This document shows, in pieces, positions 23,091 through 33,604 of a DNA stretch of 64,000 bases. Positions within the stretch are counted from its first letter, which is position 1; the number at the start of each line of letters is the position of its first letter. The DNA comes from Phytophthora quininea. Taxonomy: Eukaryota; Oomycota; Peronosporomycetes; Peronosporales; Peronosporaceae. Below the pieces are notes generated by a model. The model ran no database searches. It was given only the letters and a program-made list of their open reading frames with translations, and was not told the DNA's origin. Location: the NCBI GenBank assembly GCA_011947345.1, contig JAAVTG010000043.1:868001-932000 (forward strand), read 5' to 3'. The position numbers and the translations under genes are program-made.

Positions 23091-25331
23091 TCAACACCGA
23101 ATGCTGCACGCCGATACCTGCCACCAGCGGATTCTCCGCAACCGAGGATCATCGAGACGCCATAGTTGTGGCTCGGTACTCTCTAGCTCCCTTCCGTCAG
23201 CGATTTCACCCTTCTTCGTGCGAAGGGTCCACACCACTACACGGCGATTTGACAGCGACCGCAGCAGTGACAGCGACGAGGCCAAAGCCCACTCATCTAA
23301 TTCAATAAGATACTTGTCACCGAAAACAAGATAGCCAAGTCGCGTGAGTTCGTAGCTGCTGACCAAAGAAATTTGCTCTGGCGGTTGTTCGTTAGGCGCG
23401 TCAGTTCTGGTTGCTGCTATCTTCGTTGCCGAAAGTCGTGCAGTTTGTCCAGCAATGCAGCAGCCGAGACCGCCAACATGCCTCGCTCGCAATGCCAGCG
23501 CCTTCTCCACACCACGTAAACCATTGCCTCGATCCTCAATCGGAAACGACCGAGAAGATAATATAGGAAGCAAATTAATCCCTAGAATGCAAAGCTTGGC
23601 AACAAACAACTGCGTCACCCGTCCGTTCATTCGCCAGGCAACGTCCGTTGTGAAGTAGTCTGCTAGCTGCACCTTTTTCATTTCGTCAGAGAAGATGATC
23701 GTAGATACACGGCCGTCAACTCCATGTAGCCATCCAGAAGAGGCAAGTGCTTGTCGGAAGTAGTGCATCAAACACAGTACCAGCACCGTAGGCGTGAAAA
23801 GCACGTCGGACACTCGACGACGACAGACTTTCGCTGCCGTATCGAGCAGACTAAAGTAAATGAGCACCAGGTGGATGATTCCAGGATACATCGCAAACCA
23901 ACTCTCGGACAGTCCGAGTTGCTGGCCCTCGAATTCACACCCGACGGTCCAAAACACCGCCAAAGTCATTTTGAGTCGAGGTAGTGACGCAATTGGCAAG
24001 TAGGAGAAGCTTTTGGCACTAGAGATGCAACCGATGCCACCACCGAAACCTTGAGTGCTGCCTTGGACGGATCCGACATGCAAAGCAATGAGAGCTAACA
24101 CCCACGAAACTAACACCAAAACACTCGACACATTCGAAAGCAACGTCTCCCAGTCAAAGACACTGCGAACGACCAGCAACTCGTCGGACTCGTAGATAAA
24201 TAACCCCCACGCAGATGCGTTGGCGATATAGACCGAGTTCAAGTTGTGATACCGATTGCCTGCACTGAATTTGTCGCCCCACCACTCCCAGTGGGTCACA
24301 CCTTCACACCTGGCAGGATCGGAGCAGTCGATCTCATTCCCACTGCGCATATCAAACAGTCGAAACATCATGTCGTACGGCGCTCCTTGGAGAGAGCTTG
24401 TAACATCGGAATACCATTTCATCCCGTCGAGATCTTCATAGAGGCCATTTCGCCACATTCCTCCTGGCCGGGTGAGCCACTCAATAGTTCGCTGCTGACG
24501 GACACTTTGATTCACCCTCGAAAACTTGCCATGACGGATCCGCCGCCTTCGCCACTGTACGCATCTTCCAGGCGAAAGATACAAGCATCGCCCCCAAGTT
24601 GGCACAGCGTGCCTCGCGTAGGCAGCGTTATCCCAAAACGGCATAATCAATACGGGCAATGTGTCCGGCAGTAGGAACAGATTTTTGCTGTTCCAGTCAT
24701 CGACAACGCGCAAGTTGTCAGTGGTGAGATTTGAGTAGCCCAGCTCAGAACAAGCACCGAGAATATTGTCGATTGTCTGCGCGATTAAGGAGCAGGATGC
24801 TTGGTACACTGGAATAGCAATGGAATCCAAGGAATCCGTCACTGCCATATCGCGTCGCTGTTTGAGTCGATAACCGTGAATTGCTGTACCGCTAGAGTCT
24901 TCAAGAACCGCCGATCTTGGTGTGTCGGCTAGTAGGGAGCTTACAACGCGAGGCTCGTAAAACTGACCGCTTTTGACGCAAGCAATGACTCGATCAGCAA
25001 ATGGGATGTCGTTTTCACCGGTAATCTGGAAAGGCCCGAGCAATGGACTTCTGCCATACACTACGTGATCGACCGATGTAGTGGAATCCCAGACAGCTCC
25101 CATCAATTGTGAGCACACGAGTCCGATGATAAAGACACAGGTGGCGCAGTGATAAATCTCGCTGGCCTTGCTGAAGATATCCGACCAATATGCGTGCTGT
25201 GAAGCACTAATCCTCTTGCTGCCGCGTTCTGCTTGCAGTGGCGGCGTATTTCTTGCAGTGGATTGCTGGATATCGGCATGAGTGGGAGATGGAGTGATCG
25301 ATCTGCTTCGACGCCGCGGAAACCACGACAT
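23091..25331 (-). CDS. Large multi-pass membrane protein, uncharacterised family (copy A)
   Basis: I do not recognise the family. It is one of four paralogs in this window. The start at 25331 (MSWFPRRRSRSITPSP) is chosen because copy B begins MSCLGRKSSITPGPS. Layout: polar N-terminus, one transmembrane helix (CATCVFIIGLVCSQLMGAVW), about 330 presumably luminal residues (LLGPFQI, DIPFADRVIAC, LEDSSGTAIHGYRL, RTIEWL), then about five helices including SDVLFTPTVLVLCLMHYFRQ, and a tail with LTRLGYLVFGDKYLI, ending CSIRC. Around 24500-24590 the residues differ completely from the other copies although the frame stays open: short G deletions (net three bases) shift the frame and restore it, scrambling about 25 residues. 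Confidence 0.72.
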   Translation of the reverse strand: MSWFPRRRSRSITPSPTHADIQQSTARNTPPLQAERGSKRISASQHAYWSDIFSKASEIYHCATCVFIIGLVCSQLMGAVWDSTTSVDHVVYGRSPLLGPFQITGENDIPFADRVIACVKSGQFYEPRVVSSLLADTPRSAVLEDSSGTAIHGYRLKQRRDMAVTDSLDSIAIPVYQASCSLIAQTIDNILGACSELGYSNLTTDNLRVVDDWNSKNLFLLPDTLPVLIMPFWDNAAYARHAVPTWGRCLYLSPGRCVQWRRRRIRHGKFSRVNQSVRQQRTIEWLTRPGGMWRNGLYEDLDGMKWYSDVTSSLQGAPYDMMFRLFDMRSGNEIDCSDPARCEGVTHWEWWGDKFSAGNRYHNLNSVYIANASAWGLFIYESDELLVVRSVFDWETLLSNVSSVLVLVSWVLALIALHVGSVQGSTQGFGGGIGCISSAKSFSYLPIASLPRLKMTLAVFWTVGCEFEGQQLGLSESWFAMYPGIIHLVLIYFSLLDTAAKVCRRRVSDVLFTPTVLVLCLMHYFRQALASSGWLHGVDGRVSTIIFSDEMKKVQLADYFTTDVAWRMNGRVTQLFVAKLCILGINLLPILSSRSFPIEDRGNGLRGVEKALALRARHVGGLGCCIAGQTARLSATKIAATRTDAPNEQPPEQISLVSSYELTRLGYLVFGDKYLIELDEWALASSLSLLRSLSNRRVVVWTLRTKKGEIADGRELESTEPQLWRLDDPRLRRIRWWQVSACSIRC

Positions 25332-25637
25332 ATCCAAAGACCCCCACCCGTCACGGCGGCCACGGCCGTAAAATGCGGCTATTTTTAGCGAGAACCACAC
25401 ACACGAGCAACTTCGCCTCGGTTTCCTCTTGATGAGCAGCATTGATAAAGAAAACAACTCCTCAATAAAGAGAGACAATCCTTGCAGCTTCATTACCTAC
25501 CATGGAACCCTCGCTTAGACCGCAGATTTTTCTTCGGCCGCACCTCCGAGTCCTGCACCGTGTGGAGGAATACTGCGTCGTTCGGGTGGCTACAACACAC
25601 AAAACAGGACCAGTTAACACGAAGGAGCTCACAAAAT

Positions 25638-26546
25638 TCACTGTGTCACGTACTCCTTCTCGCCTTCCTCGTACGTGTACGAGGCTGCTACTGCGAGCAC
25701 CGATCCGTCGCGACTAAAGTCCATCGCTGCAATACTGGTCGGGTACTGCTTCAAGTGGGTGATCCTCTTCTTGTTGGCTCCATCCCACAAATTCACGACG
25801 CCGTCACACCCTCCCGTAGCAAACGTCCCGTAGGTTGGATGGAAGGCAATGGCATTGACTGGATACACGAGCGTCTGGTCCTCAACTTTGGCTCGATGGC
25901 ACTTGAAGGCGTAGCTGCGTTTGCTGTCCTCAAAGTACTCGAGCGCCACTCGTCCCTCCACCGAGGCGAGAGCTAAGCCGGTCAGGTCTGGAAAGAGACT
26001 GATGCAGCGTAGCTGGAATTTGAGCGGCGCTTCTCTTTCGACCATTGGCTTGTCTGGACTGCGTAGATCCAGCACCATTAGCTGTCGGTCGGAGGATGCC
26101 ACCGCCACTAGGTGGCTCTTGACGTCTAAGCCAAAGACTTTGCCCTTTGTATGGACGTCGTGGACCTGCTTACTGCCTCTCGAGTCCCAGAGCTTGACGG
26201 CGCCGTCCCAACCACCGCTGACTGTCAGTCCCAGCTCCTGCGAGAAACCGACGTGGCGCACCGCCTTCTGGTGCGAGCCTAGTGCCGAGATACCGCGAGT
26301 GTTGACGTCGATCTTCTTGACGACGCAGTCCAGGCCGCCAGCGAAAGCCTCGTCGTCCTGGTGGCCGTAGATGCAGCCTAATACGGGCGATTCCAGGTCC
26401 ATACGAGTGCGTAGACGAGTGCCGTCGTACACACGGAGAGAGGCGTCCCATGAGGACACGAGCAGGCCGCTGGAGGCACCGAAGCGCACGCACGAGACTC
26501 CGTCAGACGGCGGCGCCGGCAGCTCCACATCCTCCGCTGCAGCCAT
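25638..26546 (-). CDS. BUB3: Mitotic checkpoint WD40 protein BUB3
   Basis: 302 residues from the ATG at 26546, close to the family length. BUB3 binds the GLEBS motifs of BUB1/BUBR1 at kinetochores. Seven-bladed WD40 pattern with BUB3-specific stretches: SGGWDGAVKLWDSR, LKFQLRCISLFPD, EGRVALEYFEDSKRSYAF, FKCHRAKVEDQTLVYPVNAI, FATGGCDGVVNLWD, KKRITHLKQYPTSIAAMDFS. Intact single exon. Head-to-head with the TRPC4AP-like gene, 84 bases between start codons. Confidence 0.9.
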   Translation of the reverse strand: MAAAEDVELPAPPSDGVSCVRFGASSGLLVSSWDASLRVYDGTRLRTRMDLESPVLGCIYGHQDDEAFAGGLDCVVKKIDVNTRGISALGSHQKAVRHVGFSQELGLTVSGGWDGAVKLWDSRGSKQVHDVHTKGKVFGLDVKSHLVAVASSDRQLMVLDLRSPDKPMVEREAPLKFQLRCISLFPDLTGLALASVEGRVALEYFEDSKRSYAFKCHRAKVEDQTLVYPVNAIAFHPTYGTFATGGCDGVVNLWDGANKKRITHLKQYPTSIAAMDFSRDGSVLAVAASYTYEEGEKEYVTQ

Positions 26547-26560
26547 TGCGGAAATAACTG

Positions 26561-26602
26561 TCCATTTAATTGAGACCATCGTTCATTTAATTGAGACCAC
26601 CT
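26561..26602. repeat. Tandem 21-base direct repeat in the BUB3/TRPC4AP-like bidirectional promoter
   Basis: Copies at 26561-26581 and 26582-26602 share CATTTAATTGAGACCA with differences only at the edges. They fill half of the 84-base gap between two divergent start codons, so they may be a duplicated regulatory element. Confidence 0.6.
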
Positions 26603-26630
26603 CACTTCGATACATTTTCCCGAGTGCAGG

Positions 26631-29545
26631 ATGGTGCGGAAGGCGCGCTCTCGCTCGCGCGTGTTCGGCACGCTCTCGCGCATGCAGGTGACGGGCTCCA
26701 GCGGCGTATCTCTCTCGCAGGACGCAGTATCGACCCAGTGGAAGCGGCAGGGCGCCCGCTCGCGCCTACAGACGGCGGCGGACCTACCCGCGGCTTTCGT
26801 GTCGGCCCTGGACGCCACCGAGAACGCCCAGTACGAGCGCCAGGCGGATTTCCACGGCCGCCGCGCCTCCTTCGTGATGCTGATCCGCGACGTGTACGAG
26901 TTGCTGGCCGGCGTGAGTCAGGACCGCCGCCGCCTGCGCCTGGTGCTGCAGGAATTGGTGCAGCGGCTGCTGGACCCGAATGGCGTCCACGCCGAGGAAG
27001 AGGCGACTGGAGTCACCGACGAGTCGGTGGGGAAGTTTGTAGCGGCCGAAAGGGAGAGCTTCCTGCGCGTGGGAGGCGACGAGGCGTTGCTGCGAGTGCT
27101 CTACGCGCTGCGCCAGGAGGATCAGATGCTGCACGACAAGTCGCCGCCGCTCTGGTCGACGCTTGTGCTGGACGGCGAGAAGCGCCAGAAGCACGGTGTG
27201 AGCGCCAGGTGCGACGTGCGAGCCATGTGGGAGACGCCGCTGCCCGTGGCCATCTCCCCAGGGAAGAGCGGGACGGACGCGTCGCTGAGGAAGCACATTC
27301 TGAACGACACCATGGCCATCCTGCGAGAGCTCTGCTACTTCTCGGTGAACTTGGCCATCCAGCTGTGCGACAAGGATGGACTCATCGTGTACCTGTTCCA
27401 GCTCATGTGCGACGTCCGGTTCTTCGACAACGCGTCCGGATTGGTGGAGGAGATTTTGGCGGTGAGGGAGGAGAGCTTCGACCTCAGTCGGATTCGTACG
27501 TGGTAAAATGTCGTAGTTTTGTAGAGTTTCTGCTAACAGGTGGCCTTTGTGACAGCCAACTTCCACGCTATCATGCAGTCGCTGTCGTCCCGGCAATTGG
27601 CGTTCTTTTGCCGAGTGCTGGCGCTCGTCGTGTTTGAACCGGAAGACCGACGATTACTAGAGACTGCGAGTACGCCTCATGCATGCACTATTGCTGGATG
27701 AAGTGTTAAACTGATCTTGTGATTCGTCTGGACAGAGGTCATCAAGTCGCTGGAGCTGCTGAAATTGCGACGTAATCGCATGATGCGCGCCGACAACATC
27801 GTGGACCGCAACCACGCGTTGATTTTCAACTCGCCGCTGATTCTTCAGCGGTTGCTGCGCGTGCTGCAGGTGCAGAATTTCTACTTTGCGCTTAACCCAG
27901 TGTACGAACCCTTTTCATCGGAACTCGCGACTTCTGCCGAGTTTGCGACTCTGCTCTACCAGACGAGTGACCGCAGCGATTGGGACACCATCGATCGTCT
28001 GGTGACGCACCCAGCGCTGGGGTCTTCGGGAGACTTAACGATACTACACAGGCATCACCAAGCGCGCGCGGCTCAGGCAGCAGCGACAGCAGTTCAAGAC
28101 CCGACGGCTGCGTCGTCGTCGCACCCACAGCACCCGTTCTCGGTGGAAACGGCAATCCTACGAGACCTGATCTTCCGCAACCGATCGCCTGACCAGCGCG
28201 CTCGTGAAGACGCCGAAGCGCAAGTGATCATGAAGTCGATTGTGCTGGCCCCGTATCGTGTCGAGGTGCTGTTTGTGCTCTGCACCCTTCTCAATGGGAA
28301 GCGCAAGGTTGATTTCCAGGAACGCCTCGCAGAAATGGGCCTCGTCAAGACGCTCAACACAATGTTTGACAAGTTCCAGTGGAATACGACGGTGCCGCCC
28401 GCGCACGAGCCTCTACATGGCCCTGGCTGTGACTGCAGTCTTGACGCGTCGCTCAAAATCCAGTTCCTGCGGTTGATCCACAACTTCTGCGACCGTGACT
28501 ACAGCGACAATAGCAGCAAGCTGCTTCTACTCAGTGAGCACGAAGTGCAGCTCATGAATGAAGGAGGAACGATACCAATCAACCTGCAGCACCAAGACAA
28601 AGGTCTCTTGTGCAAGATCATCCACGCGTTGATCGAGCAGCCGGTGGATTCGATCTACCGCTTTTGGCTAGCGTCCTGTGTGGAAGCATTTTTGCGCCGT
28701 GCTGCCCCCAGTGAGCAGCTTTTTGTGGCTCGCACGCCGTTGCTTCAAGCACTGATTGCCGAGATTTTGAGCGGAGGCGCCTACCGATCACAGGGCAGCT
28801 TCCAGTCGGCGTTCGATCTGCTTGGAGAAATGACCAAGGGCAATTGGCAGACGTTGCAGCTTTTCCACGGCCAGCTCAACAACACGCAATTTGCCACTTT
28901 CATGGGTAAGCTACGTACACTTTTCTGCTACTGATCCCTCGAGTATGATATTAACATGTTTTGCGCTCTGCAGAGGTGGTGATTTTGAATTTGGTGGACT
29001 CGAACGTGTTCATCCGCTCGATGCTGCTTTCTTCCGAAAAGTTTGCCAAGCAACCGAAGTCCGGGACGTTTGGCCTGGCAGATGACTACGAGATGGACCG
29101 CATGAGTGAGTTCCTGACCGTCAACCTGGTGCGCCTTTTGCGCGATCTCATGACGATTGTCACGATGGATGATGTGAACCACGAGAACATTTGCTGCCTC
29201 AACACAGCCATCGTAATCCTAGTGTTCCAACACCGTCGCCAGCGTCTCCCAGCGATTTTAGAGGCACTACGTGACCACGAAGACGTGTCTGGCAAGCAAG
29301 GCTACGTCTGCGATAACTTCCGCGGCTTGCTGTGGTTTTGGATCCAGTACTACACACCTCGTGGTCGAGATCGACTTGGGTTGGAGCACTCGAGTGAAGT
29401 GACGTTCGAGGAGTGGCGGCATGTGGTTTCTCTGCTGTGTGCTGACGACGGCTCCGAGACGGCTCTGCTATCCTCGCCCCCACGCCTACCGCCATCACCT
29501 TACTCTCGGTTGTACACCACACCACGACGAGGTAGGTGTTCGTGA
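26631..29545 (+). CDS. TRPC4AP/TRUSS-like protein (DUF3689 family)
   Basis: In animals TRPC4AP is a scaffold linking TNF-receptor signalling, TRPC channels and a DDB1-CUL4 ubiquitin ligase (substrate-receptor role). Four exons with clean GT-AG introns at 27496-27555 (CTAAC branch point), 27670-27735 and 28906-28973; every junction keeps phase. About 905 residues, helical-repeat-like. Segments matching the family include CYFSVNLAIQLCDKDGLIVY, RRNRMMRADNIVDRNH, VLFVLCTLLNGKRKVDFQER, IQFLRLIHNFCDRD, ENICCLNTAIVILVFQHRRQ and CDNFRGLLWFWIQYY. No frame errors. Presence in an oomycete argues for an ancient, non-animal-specific role. Confidence 0.78.
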
Positions 29546-29675
29546 AGCGAAGGCTAGGTTGCGAACTGTAACAACGAGGTATTTCGCGAGCAACATCTCT
29601 AGTCCCGGCAACTGCTCCCACAGCTATTCTTGATGCCTCTACGATTGACAGTCCTCGCCCTGTGGTCACTTGATC

Positions 29676-32050
29676 ATGTCGTGTCTTGGACGGAAATCGT
29701 CCATAACTCCGGGCCCTTCCGTTAACGCCAATAGCTCTTCTGTGTCGGCGTGGGGGCCTTCTACATCCATCCAAGTTCGTCCAACAAACTCAGCAGAGCA
29801 TTCTCCAAAGCCCGTCACACGGATTAGATTCCGAAACCTTGCTAGTGGACTCTACCACTGGACAACTTGCATCTTCATCATTGTACTCGTGTGCTCGCAA
29901 TTGTTGGGCTTTGTGTGGAACTCGAAGACGACGGTGAGCCACCTGGTGTATGGAAGGAGTCCGCTGCTGGGACCTTATCAAATTGTTGGCACGAATGATG
30001 TCCCGTACTCGGACCGCGCTGTAGCTTGTGTTCGCAACGGAGAAGCCTACAAGCCACGTCTTGTAAGTTCATTACTTGCTGCCCCCGATGTATTATCAAT
30101 ATTAGAAGACTCGACAGGATCAGCTATCCACGGGTACCGACTCAAACGACGAGGAATCGGCACCGTCACGGATGCACTTGACTCAGGGGTTATGGAGCAG
30201 TATGAATTCTCTTGCAGCTTGATCGCACAAACTGTGGACAATATCTTCAGCGCTTGTACCGCGTTGGGCTACAGAAACCTCACACTTGATGGTTTGCGAA
30301 TTGTCGACGATTGGAACAGCAAAAATGTTTATCGATTGCTGAACGCACTTCCGATTTTGATTCTGCCGTATTGGGACAACAGCATTTACGCTCGGCACGC
30401 CATCCCAACTTTGGAAGGAGATGCGTGCATTTTTCGACTCGAGGACGCCTTCTTTGGTGGTGACAATGGTAACTCTGCGATGGCCAGCTTCCGTGGCGTT
30501 AACAGGACTGTGCACCACGAGCGGACGATCGAATGGCTTGGTCGACCTGGTGGCAGGTGGCAGAATGGCTGGTATGAAGACCCAGAAGGAATTAAGTGGT
30601 ATTCTGACGTGAAGAGCTCGGCGAAAGGAGCGCCTTACTATATGATGCATCGGCTGTTTGACATGCGAACAGGCAAAGAAGTGGACTGCGTCGATGCTGC
30701 AGCTTGCGAGGCCGTCGCTCATGTGGACTGGTGGGGAGACAAGTTCAGCTCAAGGGACCAAGGACACAACATCAACTCCGCTTACATCGCAAATGCCAGT
30801 GAGTATGGACTGTTTCTTTACGAGTCTTTTGAGAGACAAACTGTCCGAAGTGTATTTGACTGGGAAACCTTGCTGTCGAATCTTTCGGTTGGTCTGGTAC
30901 TTGTCCGATGGGTGATGTCGTTAGTTTCTTTGCATGTTGGGGCCTTTCGAGGTACTAGCCACTGGTTTGCGGGCGATATCGGCTGTGTTTCAGGCGCTCA
31001 AAGTTTTGCGATTCTGCCGTTCGCGTCACTGCCGCGCTTGAAGATGACGTTAGCCGCGTTTTGGACGGTCGGGTGTCGATTTGAGGGAAGCAAGTTGGCC
31101 TTTCCGAGTCGTGGTTTGTGATCTACCCGGCCATCGTTCACTTTGTGCTCGTTTACTTCAGTTTGCTCAACACGCTCGCTAAAGCTGCGCGAAGACGCTT
31201 TTCAGATGTGCTCTTTACTCCAACAGTTGTGGCTTTATGCGTCATGCACTACTTCCGCCTCGAACTCGCTTCCTCGGGCTGGCTCAAAGGCGTCGATGGT
31301 CGCGTGGCAACTGTGATCTTCTCGGACGAACTCAAGAAGTTGCAGCTTGCGGACTACTTTACGACTGATGCTGCGTGGCGAATGAATGGTCGAGTGACGC
31401 TGATCTTTGGCGCAAAACTTACTCTTATCGGCGTCAATTTATTGCCGATTCTTCTCGCTCGTCCTTTTCCGATCTGCAAGCAGTGGAATCTTCATGGTGT
31501 CGAGAAGGCTCTAGCTCTACAAGTAAACCACGTTGGTGGTCTTGGACGCTCGCTATCGTACATCCTTGCGGTCATTGACTCAAATGATCGTCATCTATCG
31601 TCTACAAGGCTCTCAGCTTCATGTCTTACCGACACAACTCATGGAGGCGATGGCAACAAAAGCAGCGGGTTCCATGAAGAGACGGCAATCACGCCCGTGG
31701 TCTTTTCTGTGGGGGTTGAAGCAGTTGCCAGCACCAAATTTCGCGAGATCGCCCTGGTCAACAGCTACGAACTCACTCGACTCGGGTACCTCGTCTTCGG
31801 GGACAAGTTCCTCATCACGTTCGACGAGTGGGACTTGCTGTCCTCCATGGCACCGTTTAAATCGTTTTGCCATCTTTGGAATCATCGCGTGCTAGTGTGG
31901 ACATTACGACCAGCAAATTACGATGGCGACGCCGAATTAGCTGGTGGCCGCGAATTGGAAAATATTCAGCCGCAGATGTGGCGTCTCGATGATCCACGGC
32001 TGCAGAAAATTCGATGGTGGCAAGTTTCCGCTTGCAGCATTCAATGCTGA
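29676..32050 (+). CDS. Large multi-pass membrane protein, uncharacterised family (copy B)
   Basis: Paralog of the genes at 23091, 40172 and 42594; function unknown. The start at 29676 gives MSCLGRKSSITPGPSVNA, like copy A. One N-terminal helix (TTCIFIIVLVCSQLLGFVW) precedes a luminal domain with YGRSPLLGPYQIVG, LEDSTGSAIHGYRLKRR, DACIFRLEDAFFGGDNGNS and WQNGWYEDPEGIKWY. Several helices follow (NLSVGLVLVRWVMSLVSL and others), then ELTRLGYLVFGDKFL, WNHRVLVWTL and the conserved end WWQVSACSIQC. One frame change at about 31100: a missing G in TTGGCCTTT; with it the frame continues SESWFVIYPAIVHF. Confidence 0.75.
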
Positions 32051-32700
32051 CGGCCCTTGAAATTGCTTCAACAACACCTTTTGCGTAGTTTCGTCGCGGG
32101 GGTGATAAATTTCGATGAATGGGAATTCGCTGGTTCTTCGGGTTGGCTGTAATTCGACTTCATTTGCAGACTGCCGTCGATCTCTTCTTTTGATAGCCAT
32201 TATTTATAGGAAATTCTTAGTGCGTCTGTCATCCGCGTTGCCTTGACCTGGTTGCTGGCAATGACCTCGTTTGCAGCGTTAAACCACGGCCGTAGATGTA
32301 TGCAAGGTACACTGATGTTGCGTTGACATTAGTTCTCAATCTCTTGATCTTACTTGATGCCATGAAGACCTCGACCAGTTTAGCCACACAATGGGATGGG
32401 CCTTCAAAAACTTGTGCGAAGTAGACGACACCGGTACGACCCGAAGCATGCTCCTTCTCCATGAAGCTGCCTGCTTTTTAACCAAAGTCTGTTGAAGACC
32501 TGTACTTGCCACTCGACACCTCAGAGCTCACTCACACAGCATTCGGCAAAGCAGTCGAGATCCCAAGCGACTTTGTCTCCCCTGTAAACGCCACCAACAC
32601 CAAATCAAACCAAAACCCACGACACGAATCCACCGCAAGCGCGCTACAGGCCCCGGATTCTCCTCATCTACCAAGACTTGCCCCACCGACGGGCGCTCAT
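32051..32700. other. Intergenic region
   Basis: Between membrane-family copy B and the small basic protein. Only short unsupported frames. The 5' end of the next gene may lie here (see the next entry). Confidence 0.4.
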
Positions 32701-32720
32701 CAAACACAGCAACTACTAGA

Positions 32721-33134
32721 CAGCAGCCACCTAAGAAGAAAATACCCAAGGGATCCACTAATGCCGACAAGACAGAGTCCAGAGCTAAAGCTGAGCCTGT
32801 TGACTTTGTGTACGACATTCACGTACGGCGGAAGCTGCGGGAGCAGCTCGACGAGGAGCGTCGTCGTCTGCTGCGGGAGACAGCAGCGAAAGAGGCCAAA
32901 CTGCGAACCCAGAGCAAGTGGGTCTTTGACAAGAACAAGTCCCCACCAGCTAGGAAACAGGCTTGGAGCGCCGACAGCGCCACAGGAAGCAGTAGCAGTA
33001 AGAGAGCCTCCAAGCCCCGAGCAGCTTCTGCGTCTAGCCGCCGAGCGAAACCTGCAGAGGAACGACAGTCCAACGACGTGGAGGCCTCGATCCGAGCCTT
33101 CGAGCAGCGTCTGTACAGCATCCACCTCGGCTGA
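32721..33134 (+). CDS. Small basic protein, unknown function (5' end unresolved)
   Basis: The frame read from about 32721 is lysine- and arginine-rich: PPKKKIPKGSTNADKTESRA, then VDFVYDIHVRRKLREQLDEE (probable helix), WVFDKNKSPPARKQ, a Ser/Ala/Lys-rich linker, and EASIRAFEQRLYSIHLG at the end. No ATG occurs in frame upstream within the clear part, so an intron or lost base must precede it. Charge and helices suggest a nuclear or cytoskeletal factor, but I do not recognise it. Tail-to-tail with LSM3, 46 bases apart. Confidence 0.45.
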   Translation, partial: QQPPKKKIPKGSTNADKTESRAKAEPVDFVYDIHVRRKLREQLDEERRRLLRETAAKEAKLRTQSKWVFDKNKSPPARKQAWSADSATGSSSSKRASKPRAASASSRRAKPAEERQSNDVEASIRAFEQRLYSIHLG

Positions 33135-33180
33135 CCGTACAATAAACCAAGAAACACAAAGAGTAGCAACTTTTGTCTTG

Positions 33181-33459
33181 TTAGGCCGTGCGCAGCGGCG
33201 GCGCCACGAGGATCACGACGTCTCCACGCACGAAGAGCATGTCGATGCTGCGCTTGGACTGTTTGATGAGCTCCTCGTAGGTCTCCGGGTCCAGCTCCTG
33301 GACCGTGATAGTCTCCTCCACGTCGCTCAGCACCAGGTTCAGGTGCTGGTCGTAGGCCTGCAGCACGCCGCGCAGCTCACGGTCGCCGCGGCACTTGACG
33401 TAGATGCGCTCGGCCACGCTCAGCTTGATCAGGTCCAGCGGCTCGTCGATCGACGCCAT
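33181..33459 (-). CDS. LSM3: U6 snRNA-associated Sm-like protein LSM3
   Basis: 92 residues. Part of the LSM2-8 ring on U6 snRNA (nuclear splicing) and the LSM1-7 ring in mRNA decay. Sm1 motif: [20 protein letters not shown] and [13 protein letters not shown]; Sm2 motif: [14 protein letters not shown]. Start at 33459 ([15 protein letters not shown]) matches the family N-terminus. Divergent from the zinc-knuckle gene at 33605. Confidence 0.93.
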   Translation of the reverse strand: MASIDEPLDLIKLSVAERIYVKCRGDRELRGVLQAYDQHLNLVLSDVEETITVQELDPETYEELIKQSKRSIDMLFVRGDVVILVAPPLRTA

Positions 33460-33604
33460 CTCAGTGCGCGCGCAGGATGCGGGTCTTGGCCGTCGGATGC
33501 GGACTCGATACAAATGGCGTTGTCCTTGTGGAGGGTGATCGCTTCTTTTAGAGGAGAACCTGCCATTCTGACTGGTGCAACCATTGGCAAGAAAGCGTCG
33601 ACGA

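Noticed and set aside
26784..27596. 270-codon minus-strand ORF opposite the TRPC4AP-like gene
   Set aside because: Gln/His/Leu-rich shadow that also crosses an intron of the real gene.
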